NCBI GenBank assembly: GCA_949290385.1
Contig: CASERY010000072.1
Span: 1 to 40,992, forward strand
Source of the DNA: an uncultured bacterium
Lineage (GTDB): Bacteria; Verrucomicrobiota; Lentisphaeria; Victivallales; UBA1829
Direction: 5' to 3'
Length of the DNA: 40,992 bases
Positions 19,722 through 27,866 of the stretch are shown here, piece after piece; position 1 is the stretch's first letter; each line of letters opens with the position of its first letter. The position numbers were made by a program, and so were the translations under genes. The notes beneath the pieces are model-generated. The model worked only from the letters and a program-made list of their open reading frames with translations, was not told where the DNA came from and did not search any database.

Positions 19722-21023
19722 ATGAATCTGATTGAAACCCTTAAAATCAAGCATCAAATCCGCCAGCTGCGAAACCGGGCGACGGATCTGCAGGCCCAGA
19801 TCCGTCATATGCTCCGTGTGGACGAGGATATTCTCCCGGAACCCAGTCAGAAGACATTAAACGGTCTTCTGGACGAATTGGATGCCTTGGATTTTTAGAA
19901 AGGACAGAAAACAACCGGTTGGAATGAAAAATGCCAGTAGGACCTGAATGCACTGGAGGAGAAAATTACGGAGCTGGAAGCCAGCTATACCCGTATTTCT
20001 GACTGTAAATCACTGTCATTCACGATGCGGGGATTTCTGGATGTGATTGTGGTGGCTTTGTCTGTGGCCTTTGGAATTCGTGCTTTGTTCGTGCAACCGT
20101 TCAAGATTCCCACCAGCAGTATGCAGCCAACCTTGTTTGGAATACATTACGTGGATGAGGCGGAGTCACAGCCGTACCGGAACGGGGTGATTAATTTCTT
20201 CCTGCCGCTGGGAATGTCTAAGGCTGAACTGACTCCGGGGAAGGCCGGTTTTCTCCGGGAAGGAGCGAGTCCGTTCCGCAGAAGCGTGGCAGATATGCTG
20301 AGTTGTGTGCTGGATCCGCTGAACTGTTACTGGGATGCGTCACGAGTGGCTGTGGGGGATATTTTGTATACCCTGCCGGGAAGCGATGTACGTGCAAATA
20401 TTTACAGATATCTGGACTTCAATCCGGAAAAGAAGTTTTTTCAGGAAGATGAAACGGTATTCAAGGGCTATCTGAGTGCAGGGGATCACTTGTTCGTAGA
20501 TCGTATGAGCATTCATTTTCTTCCGCTTGAAAGAGGAGATGTGTTCGTTTTCAATACGGAAAATCTAAGGGGGAGCAATGGGCTTCCGCTGTCCGGCTAC
20601 TATTATATTAAACGTCTGGTCGGACTGCCTGGAGATACCTTGAAAATTCAGAATCATGCTCTCTATATACGTCCCCGCGGGGAGACTGAGTTCAAAAGGT
20701 CGGATGAGTTTTCTCCAAAGTTCAGCAAAATTTATTCGGGTCAGGGCGGTTATCAGGGGTTCAATCCTGCAGGCCTCCTTGCAGAGGGGCGTGAATATAC
20801 TGTGCCGGAGGATCATTTCTTCGCTCTGGGAGACAATACTGCCAACAGTTACGACAGCCGTTACTGGGGACCGGTTCCCCGTGAAAATATTGTCGGACGG
20901 GCATTGAATATTTTCTGGCCGGTTTCCAGACGCTGGGGTTGGGTGGACCGCCTGCCGCCTCTGAATGTACCGACTGTGACACCTGAGTCTACAACACAGC
21001 CTTCGGCAATGCGTCTTCAATAA
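19722..21023 (+). CDS. lepB: Signal peptidase I, two in-frame TAG codons
   Basis: LepB removes signal peptides from exported proteins. This 433-residue protein is longer than typical because of an N-terminal cytoplasmic coiled-coil region (about 1-100) before the membrane anchor (MRGFLDVIVVALSVAFGIRA). Catalytic motifs follow: KIPTSSMQPTL (Ser) and YIKRLVGLPGD (Lys), then the GDNTANSYDSRYWG box. Both TAG codons (19896-19898, residue 59; 19938-19940, residue 73) lie in the coiled coil. The second gives KCQ*DLNALEEKITELE, where Gln fits the helix well. Starting only at ATG 20025 would keep the catalytic core, so this case alone is weaker evidence than ilvE or lepA. However, the frame upstream is open except for TAG, has GGAG before ATG 19722, and is rich in coiled-coil heptads. 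It ends in TAA. Confidence 0.88.
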
Positions 21024-21496
21024 GGAAAAGCCGCAGGAGTTCCTTCTTGATATCCGGAGTTTTCATTCCTGCATATCTTATTTATTTTTTCATACTGTTA
21101 CCGTAAGTCTGTGCAGAAGAGAAACACGTATTCCGGAGAAAATGGTATGCTGCAGTTGCCATACCTGCATCCATTTCAGAGCGGCTGATGAGTCCTTGCA
21201 GACAGGAAGAACTGAGATCCTTTTTTTGACAGAATAATAGGTCGTGCATGGTTTTAATCAGGAGCAAGAGAGAAGAATTTCTTTTTGTATGGCTTTCCTG
21301 AAATAAGAATTCGGCCTTTTCAGGAAGGGGAGAAGATAAGTTTTTAGTAAGTATATGGATAAATTTTTAAAAATTTTTCTTTTGCCGGTTTGTCCCTTCT
21401 TGTTTTTGCATCTGGAAAGGTTTAGAATACAGAAGAGTCCTGAAAATCAACTGGAAGTCAACTGGAAATAAAAAGCCTTATAGTGAGAGTGTATGT
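21024..21496. other. Intergenic region with hairpins and a tandem repeat
   Basis: I see no convincing gene. There is a GCAGGA...TCCTGC hairpin just after lepB followed by a T-rich stretch (possible weak terminator, about 21031-21090). A longer inverted repeat pairs TTCCTGAA with TTCAGGAA at about 21294-21324. An 11-base tandem repeat is listed separately. The region probably holds the promoter of the next gene. Confidence 0.4.
21447..21468. repeat. 11-base tandem repeat upstream of the exported-protein gene
   Basis: TCAACTGGAAG (21447-21457) is followed directly by TCAACTGGAAA. Tandem sites one helical turn apart, about 30 bases upstream of the ATG at 21497, would suit a regulator that binds one DNA face, but no protein is identified. 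Confidence 0.35.
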
Positions 21497-22162
21497 ATGA
21501 AAAAGTATTATTTGCTTGGACTTATGAGCATGACGGTTGTTGTTTTTGCCGGTGGCATCGGGTCCATGTTGTCGCCGGAATGTTCCGCACAGAATGCCGC
21601 GGTGGCAGAGAAGCCTGCAGAAGAACAGGAGGAACCTGAATGCTTCGAACTGCATCTGGTCCATCCGAAAAATGAAATTCAAAAAAATAAGCTGCGTGAA
21701 TTCCTGAAATCCGGAGGAAGTCTGAAAAAATTCCGAGGCGTTCCGAAAGGAACCTAGTTTTATAAGATTTCAGATAAAATGGACAGTTCTGTTGCCTCTT
21801 TAAGCGGCCCGGATCTGGCAGATTCCTATGTGCTTCTGGAAAAAGAGGCACGAATTTCCCTGCCGGAGCAAATGCAGACAGGCATTGTCGTTCAGACAAG
21901 GAACTATGACAGAGGCAATTCGGCATCTGTCAATTCTATTTATGGTGTGGCTGTGCAGCTGACGGAACCCGGACGTATCCAGTTTTCAGATGTGTCATTT
22001 TAGAATGTAGGAAGAGAATTCGCTGTGGTCGACACAAAAGCAAAAAAGGTCATCGGCATTTTCAAAATCAATTCAGGGGTGAGCAATGGACAGGTTATCA
22101 TTTTCACACATGAATCTTTGGCCGAGGCGCAGGAGCTTCTGGATCGTCTGAATCAAAAGTAA
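21497..22162 (+). CDS. Unknown exported protein, two in-frame TAG codons
   Basis: I recognise no family. The 221-residue product starts with a signal-peptide-like segment (YYLLGLMSMTVVVFAGGIG) and an acidic linker (about 30-50). A compact domain then follows (about 50-215) with FELHLVHPKNEIQKNKLREF, YGVAVQLTEPGRIQFSDVSF and VGIFKI-like beta stretches, ending in an amphipathic helix (SLAEAQELLDRLNQK). TAG occurs at 21755-21757 (residue 87) and 22001-22003 (residue 169). Reading through keeps protein-like sequence, including a clean C-terminal helix, to TAA at 22160. Under the standard code only 86 residues would be made. Confidence 0.7.
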
Positions 22163-22203
22163 AGCAAAAGAATTTTGCGGTTCAATCCCGTTGCAAGGTA
22201 TTT

Positions 22204-22235
22204 GTCTGCGAACTCGGAAAAGCACAGACTTTTTC
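22204..22235 (+). terminator. Likely terminator after the exported-protein gene
   Basis: GTCTG (22204-22208) pairs with CAGAC (22225-22229), extended by one mismatch and a further pair, followed by TTTTTCTTCCTTTTTT. It is 40 bases past the TAA. Confidence 0.55.
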
Positions 22236-22296
22236 TTCCTTTTTTAGAAAAACAAAGGGAAATGAACGCATTTTCCATATTTTTTCTGAAAAAAAC

Positions 22297-22324
22297 TTGC
22301 CAACGGGTTGATCGAATGTAAATT
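22297..22324 (+). promoter_or_regulatory. Candidate promoter of yajC-secDF
   Basis: TTGCCA (22297-22302, five of six consensus bases) and TAAATT (22319-22324, four of six) lie 16 bases apart. They would give a leader of about 150 bases before yajC. Confidence 0.35.
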
Positions 22325-22340
22325 ACGAAATAATGATGGA

Positions 22341-22411
22341 GGAACGGGGGAATATCTTTGATTCTCCGGTTCTTTCGTATTTTTTCCCCTCGCAAGGGTT
22401 TTGAGACCCTT
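22341..22411 (+). promoter_or_regulatory. Structured leader of yajC-secDF, possible attenuator
   Basis: A hairpin closes GAAC (22342-22345) with GTTC (22369-22372), with further pairing inside, and is followed by a T-rich tract (22373-22386), like a terminator. Downstream, AAGGGT (22394-22399) can pair with ACCCTT (22406-22411) or AGGG can instead pair with the CCCCT at 22386-22390. The two are mutually exclusive. This could be a regulated leader or just the terminator of the upstream unit. Confidence 0.35.
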
Positions 22412-22477
22412 TGAAAGAAAAAACTTAAGCCGAGATAAACTGAAACAATTATATGGATTTATAAAACAGGAGAAATT

Positions 22478-22882
22478 ATGAACACCGATCTCTTTATTCT
22501 GGCTCAGGAAGCCGCTGCACAGAGTACCTCTGCAACTGCAACAACCGAACAGGCAGCTTCCTCAAATACAGCGGAACCCGCTGCAGCGCCGGGAGGATTC
22601 CTGAGCGGATTGGGCGGAATGCTGCCCATGATTATTATTATTGTAGTAATGTTTTACTTGATGTTCCGCAGTCAGAAAAAGGAGCAGAAACGCCGTTAGG
22701 ATATGATTAATTCCCTGAAGAAAGGCGATAAGGTTGTTACTGTGGGCGGCATTTATGGAGAGGTCGCTGAGATCAAGGACGACTGCTTTATTCTTAAAGT
22801 TGCCAAGGATACAGAAATGAGTTTTGCGAAAAACGCTATTGCGAGCGTTCCCAGCGCCGGAGGAGAGGGTGTCAAGAAATGA
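22478..22882 (+). CDS. yajC: Preprotein translocase subunit YajC, one in-frame TAG
   Basis: YajC is a single-pass membrane partner of SecDF. Read through, it has 134 residues: an Ala/Thr-rich N-terminus, a membrane helix (MLPMIIIIVVMFYLMFRSQK) and the cytoplasmic domain SLKKGDKVVTVGGIYGEV. The TAG (22697-22699, residue 74) separates the helix from this conserved domain: KEQKRR*DMINSLKKGD. Relatives usually carry Q, K or E at this site, so it supports a polar residue and is consistent with Gln. Translation ends at TGA, which overlaps the ATG of secDF (ATGA, 22879-22882). That overlap shows the readthrough end is the true one, because the standard-code TAG would leave a 180-base gap before secDF. 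Confidence 0.95.
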
Positions 22883-25527
22883 GCAAACGTCCGATTCTCT
22901 TCCGAACCATATTCACCCTCATTGTGGTGGCCGTATTCGTATGGTCCATGTTCCCGTTGCGGGAAAGTGACTTTTACGAAACATTCCTGTCCACCGTGAA
23001 AGATCCCAAGGATCCCCAGATTGAGCAGCTGATCAGTCTGGCTAAAGAAAAACAGGCCAAGGACAAGGTGAATTATGCCTATCCGTCCATTGCACTGGAA
23101 GCTGCAGCCAAGGAGATGAAAATCAAGTCTGCGGATGGACGAGTTCATCCCATGGACCTGATCCAGTATATTAACCCGGTCATGGTGAAATCCCAGAAAC
23201 TGCAGAATAATGGTGATGTGATCTCCATGGTTCGCAAAAAAGCTGCAGGTTCCATTCATCTTGGTATTGACTTGAACGGAGGTGCGGAGTTTCTGCTTCA
23301 GCTGATTCCGGACGAGCGGGCCAAGGCAAATTTTGATAAATTCCGGGACAACGCTATTGAAACGTTGCGTAAACGCCTTGAAAGCCGGAGTATTTTCGAA
23401 TCTGAAATTTCTCCTGCGGGCCAGGACCTGATTTCAGTCAGGGTGCCCGTGGTTACAGAAGACGAAAAAGCTATTCTGGAAAAACTGATTCTGCGTTCCG
23501 CCAAGCTGGAATTCCGTTTGGTGCATCCGGATAACAACAGCGAGCTGGCTAAATTTTACAACTTCCTTGCACAGGGGCATGAGGCTTCTGAGTATCTGGA
23601 CACTCCGCCGGAAACGGAAATCATGTCCATTGAGAGCAGAAACGCCAAGGGAGAACTTGAAGTTACCTATTATCTGATTGAAAATGAAGTTCAGATGGAA
23701 GGCGATCAGATTGAGGATTCGTCTGTAGTGCTGGACCAGTTCAATATGCGACAGATCTCTCTGAGTTTTACAAAAGAAGGTTCTGACAGGTTTGCTGAAA
23801 TCACCTCGAAGAATGTGGGACGCCAGCTGGCAATTATTCTGGATGGAAAACTTTATTCAGCTCCACGTTTGAATGAGCCTATTATTGGAGGTCATGCGTC
23901 CATCTCCGGCAATTTCTCCCAGGATGAAGCCCAGGAACTGTCGGACTGTCTGGTCAGTGGAAGTTTGCCGTTTACAATTGTGATCGCATCCAGATCCGAT
24001 ATTGACCCGACCATTGGTTCAGAAACGGTTCGCCAGAGCCTGGTCAGCGGCATTGTAGGAACAATCCTTGTTATGCTGTTTATGCTGATTTATTATCGGA
24101 TGGCTGGTCTGATTGCAAACCTTTCTCTGATTTTCAACGCATTGATTATGCTTGGTGCTCTTGCCGCATTCAATGTAACTCTGACGCTGCCGGGTATTGC
24201 CGGTTTTATCCTGACCCTCGGTATGGCTGTGGATGCAAACGTGCTGATTTATGAACGTATTCGGGAAGAGTTGCGTCTGGGAAAATCTGTGGTCAATGCA
24301 GTGAATATCGGTTTCGACCGTGCCTTTTCCGCTATTTTTGACTCGAACCTGACGACCTTGTTCGTGGCACTGATCCTGTACTGGCAGGGATCCGGATCCA
24401 TTAAAGGCTTTGCCATGACGCTGGCAATTGGTATCTTTACGACCTTGTTTACTGCGGTATTCATGACGAAGCTGTTCTTTGACATTCTGTTCCGGTTTGT
24501 GCCGATCAAAGATTTGAAGATGATGAGTTTTCTTCATAATCCGAAAATCGATTTTATCAAGCTGAGCCGTTATACAATCACACTGTCTGTGATTATGGTA
24601 GTGGTGTCTCTTGGATTCATGGCCGTGAAAGGTCGTGCAATCCTGGGAATTGACTTTACCGGTGGTACCCAGCTGATTATCAACTATACCCAGCAGGATA
24701 AATCACAGAATGTGATTCCTCCCAGCGAGATCAAGGAATATCTGGCAAAACAGGGTTATGAAGCCAATGTAACCTATAAGAAAATTGGCGCAACCAGCAA
24801 CGATGACAATGGAACAAACGTGCTGGAGATTGTGATTCGTGATAAAGGCAATTCACAGGTTTCCTCTGAATCCAGCGAGAAACTTATCGAGGCAATGGAT
24901 GCAGCTTATCCCAATGTGAAATTTACGAAGTAGTCGGAATCCGTTCTGGGGGCTCTGATTGGAAAATCATTTATGATTTCCGCCATTATTGCACTGGCAT
25001 TGTCTATGGTGGGGATGATCCTGTATATGATGATCCGTTTCCAGTTCTCGTACTCCATTGCGGCGAATGTGGCGTTGATTCATGACGTTATTGTTTCAAT
25101 GGGAATTTATTTCATCCTGGGAGGCCAGTTTACTCTGCAGGTTGTGGCGTCTGTTCTCACCTTGATTGGATATTCGGTGAATGATACGATTGTAATCTTT
25201 GACCGTGAGCGTGAAAACCTGAAGCTTCAACAGGGGAAAACTTATTTTGAAATTGTCAATATGAGTATCAATCAGACTCTTGGAAGAACGATTCTGACCT
25301 CTGTATCTGTTCTGCTGATTCTGGCTGCACAGCTGCTCTTCGGCGGAAGCGGGATTCGTGACTTTATTGCCGTGATGTTTATCGGTTGTATCATCGGCGG
25401 TTATTCTTCCATCTTTATTTCTCCTGTTATTACGGCCTACTGGCACAAAGCCAATCCGAATGTCAAGGAGGTTGAAAAGACTTCTGAGAAGGACGGGGAA
25501 GCTTTAGAAACTGCTGAAAAAGTCTGA
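22879..25527 (+). CDS. secDF: Fused SecDF protein-export subunit, one in-frame TAG
   Basis: SecDF uses the proton gradient to drive late stages of Sec export. Here both parts form one 882-residue protein. The SecD part has LGIDLNGGAEFLLQL, a periplasmic domain, and membrane segments with LTLPGIAGFILTLGMAVDAN. The SecF part has FTGGTQLIINY and then LTLIGYSVNDTIVIFDRERE. The TAG (24931-24933, residue 685) falls in the SecF part, between its periplasmic segment and its membrane helices: KFTK*SESVLGALIG. Without readthrough, SecF would lose all but its first membrane segment. It ends in a double TGATGA. The second TGA suggests a strong need for tight termination. A terminator follows at 25579. 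Confidence 0.97.
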
Positions 25528-25578
25528 TGACAGCAGAACCGCTGTTAGGACGGCGGTATATGCAGAGATAAAAATGAA

Positions 25579-25613
25579 AACGGCTTTCTGTGGGTTCAGA
25601 AGGCCGTTTTTTT
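25579..25613 (+). terminator. Terminator of the yajC-secDF operon
   Basis: AACGGCTTTCTG (25579-25590) pairs with CAGAAGGCCGTT (25597-25608) with a six-base loop and one G-T pair, followed by a T run. Confidence 0.92.
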
Positions 25614-25754
25614 ATTGACATCTTTCATGCGGAAACAATTGAAAGGATGTATGGAAAGCTGGGAAATACATACTCAGTGAAGTGCAGAAATGTTCTGCAG
25701 ATAGATTCATTGCTGCAGGCTTCTGAGAATTTTGAAAATATGGGAAATACGGTT

Positions 25755-26408
25755 ATGCTGGATTCGGAAACATGTGAATTATTTGTAGTCCGCCACGGTG
25801 AAACGGAAGCTAATAAGACCGGACTTCTTCAGGGACATTTGGACACCCCTTTGGATGAAGCCGGCAGAATGCAGGCTTCTGCCGTGGCGGAACGCTTGAA
25901 AGATGAGATGTTCGATGGCGTAATCAGCAGCGATCTGGGAAGGGCTGCTGAGACGGCAAGAATCATTTTAAAATATCATCCGGAACTTCATTTGATGACT
26001 GATCCGGATTTGCGGGAACGCAATCTGGGAATTCTTCAGGGGCATCGTTATGAGGAGCTGATGCAGATGTATCCAGAAATCATGGCTTCTTTCAAAGTAG
26101 ATGGGAATGACATTCCTGTCCCGGGTGGAGAGAGCTTGAGTGAGTGCAATGAACGTCTGGCTGCATTTATGGAACGAACTGCAGATGGCAATCCCGGGAA
26201 GAGAATTTTAATTGTTACACATGGTGGAGCGCTTCAGTGTATGTTTCGTCATGCCGTTGGAGTGACTGCACCTGGAAATATCCGGCCGTTTTCAGGGAAT
26301 GCGGCAATCAGTGTATTTCGGCGGAAGAAAAAAGCCTGGCAGCTGATTACTTGGAATGACTGTAATCATCTGCGTCTTGTGCCTCAGAAGGATACGCTGG
26401 TTTACTGA
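25755..26408 (+). CDS. Histidine phosphatase family protein (phosphoglycerate-mutase-like)
   Basis: The family transfers or removes phosphate through a phospho-histidine. The motif FVVRHGETEANKTGLLQG contains the RHG catalytic histidine, and HRYEELMQMYPEI and ILIVTHGGALQCM (second catalytic His) follow. At 217 residues it fits the GpmB/CobC-type branch; the substrate is not clear. The start is uncertain: ATG 25755 has GGGA nine bases upstream; ATG 25740 is in frame five codons earlier. A longer frame to 25590 would begin inside the preceding terminator and is unlikely. It ends in TGA with its own terminator. Confidence 0.85.
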   Translation: MLDSETCELFVVRHGETEANKTGLLQGHLDTPLDEAGRMQASAVAERLKDEMFDGVISSDLGRAAETARIILKYHPELHLMTDPDLRERNLGILQGHRYEELMQMYPEIMASFKVDGNDIPVPGGESLSECNERLAAFMERTADGNPGKRILIVTHGGALQCMFRHAVGVTAPGNIRPFSGNAAISVFRRKKKAWQLITWNDCNHLRLVPQKDTLVY

Positions 26409-26435
26409 GATTTGCAACTTTGCGAAAAGAAAAAG

Positions 26436-26470
26436 CTGTCCGTTTCTGGATGGAAACAGGACAGTTTTTT
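26436..26470 (+). terminator. Terminator after the histidine phosphatase gene
   Basis: CTGTCC plus GTTTC (26436-26446) pairs with GAAAC and GGACAG, with one bulged A, followed by TTTTTT. Confidence 0.8.
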
Positions 26471-26608
26471 CCGAAAGGCTTGAATCTTTTCGTGTTGATG
26501 AATGACTTGGTCAGGATTTATTCCCGCCTCTGCTGTGCCGAAAATATCCGGATGAATAATTCCTATGAAGTATTCATTTCCCGCAGTCCGTATTGAACTG
26601 GAAAAACT

Positions 26609-27664
26609 TTATGCTTTGGGATCTTTTCTGCAACGCGGACATTTTCCGCCGGAGCACTGGCTGCAAATGCCATTGGGAGTGATTCCGCGCATAAAGAAGT
26701 CTTCCACGTTCTGAAGAGTTGTACGGGCAATGCTTGCCAGGGCCTCTTCGGTGAAGAACGCCTGATGGGATGTGATCAGAACGTTGGGGAATGTCATAAG
26801 CCGCGCCAGAACGTCATCATGAATGGCTGCATCGGAACGATCTTCAAAGAAGTATCCGGTTTCTTCTTCGTAAACATCCAGACCGGCAGAACCGATTTTG
26901 CCGCTTTTGAGACCTTCAATAAGGTCTTTTGTGCGGATGAGTTTTCCGCGGCTGGTATTGATAAGCATGACCCCGTCCTTCATCATGGCAATGGAGGATT
27001 CATTGATCAGGCCTGCATTGTCAGCGGTGAGGGGGCAGTGAAGGGAGATGATATCACTTTCACGGAAAATCTGTTCAAGAGGGACATATTCGAAATGGAA
27101 TTTTTTTGCGGCTTCAGGATCCGGGTAGACGTCGTAGGCGAGAACGCGCATGCCGAATCCCTGAATGACCTCTGCAAAGGCCTTTCCGATTTTTCCTGTT
27201 CCGATAATGCCGATGGTCTTTCCGCGGAGATCGTATCCAAGGAAACCATTGATGGTAAAATTGTTTTCCCGTACGCGGCAGTAGGCTCTGTGGATTTTCC
27301 GGTTCAGACATTGGATCAAGCCTATGGTGTATTCGGCAATGGCAAAAGGGGAATAACTGGGAACGCGAACCACATCAATTTTTCCATAGGCCGCGGCAAG
27401 ATCCACGTTATTGAACCCTGCACAGCGCAGTGCAATGAGTTTTACATTTCTTTCCGTGAGCTTTCGGATTGCTTCAGCGTCAATGGATCCATTGACAAAG
27501 GCACAGACGGCATCGGCATTTTCCGCCATGGATGCCGTGGAGGAATCGAGTCTGGGTTCCAGGTAGGAAATGGAAAAGCCGAAATCCTGGTTGACTTGGT
27601 CAAAGGATTTGCGGTCATAGGGTTTGGTATCGAAAAAGGCAATACGGATATCGGAGTGATTCAT
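26609..27664 (-). CDS. D-2-hydroxyacid dehydrogenase (D-lactate-dehydrogenase-like) with a Cys-rich tail
   Basis: The family reduces 2-oxoacids with NADH; this member most resembles fermentative D-lactate dehydrogenase. In 351 residues it has ALRCAGFNNVDL, the NAD-binding GIIGTGKIGKAF, the substrate Arg in NTSRGKLI, the Glu in GLDVYEEETG and the catalytic His in SHQAFFTEEA. After the family's usual end comes a tail, CSQCSGGKCPRC, with four cysteines in CxxC pairs, which could bind a metal. It ends in TAA with no TAG and is divergent from mutS. AAAGGG lies upstream of the ATG. Confidence 0.9.
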   Translation of the reverse strand: MNHSDIRIAFFDTKPYDRKSFDQVNQDFGFSISYLEPRLDSSTASMAENADAVCAFVNGSIDAEAIRKLTERNVKLIALRCAGFNNVDLAAAYGKIDVVRVPSYSPFAIAEYTIGLIQCLNRKIHRAYCRVRENNFTINGFLGYDLRGKTIGIIGTGKIGKAFAEVIQGFGMRVLAYDVYPDPEAAKKFHFEYVPLEQIFRESDIISLHCPLTADNAGLINESSIAMMKDGVMLINTSRGKLIRTKDLIEGLKSGKIGSAGLDVYEEETGYFFEDRSDAAIHDDVLARLMTFPNVLITSHQAFFTEEALASIARTTLQNVEDFFMRGITPNGICSQCSGGKCPRCRKDPKA

Positions 27665-27866
27665 GATAAAGGCCCTTTCTTGTTTTTTAACAGTTGAATG
27701 GATTCTGTGAATTGTTTTTCAGAGAGATCCGTAGAGAAAATAATACTGGAACGTTTAAAATACAATCATTTTTTAAAAAGTTGGCCTTTTTTCCAGCTTT
27801 CAAAATGAGACAAATGCTTTATAGTACTTTCAGAAAAATAGTTTAAAGAAAGAGAAAAGGACCGTA

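Noticed and set aside
21181..21232. CTGATGAG motif resembling a hammerhead ribozyme core
   Set aside because: The matching GAAA strand and stem I/III pairing are not present, so it is probably chance.
22163..22200. GGTTCAATCCCG resembling a tRNA T-arm
   Set aside because: No acceptor, D or anticodon stem can be built around it.
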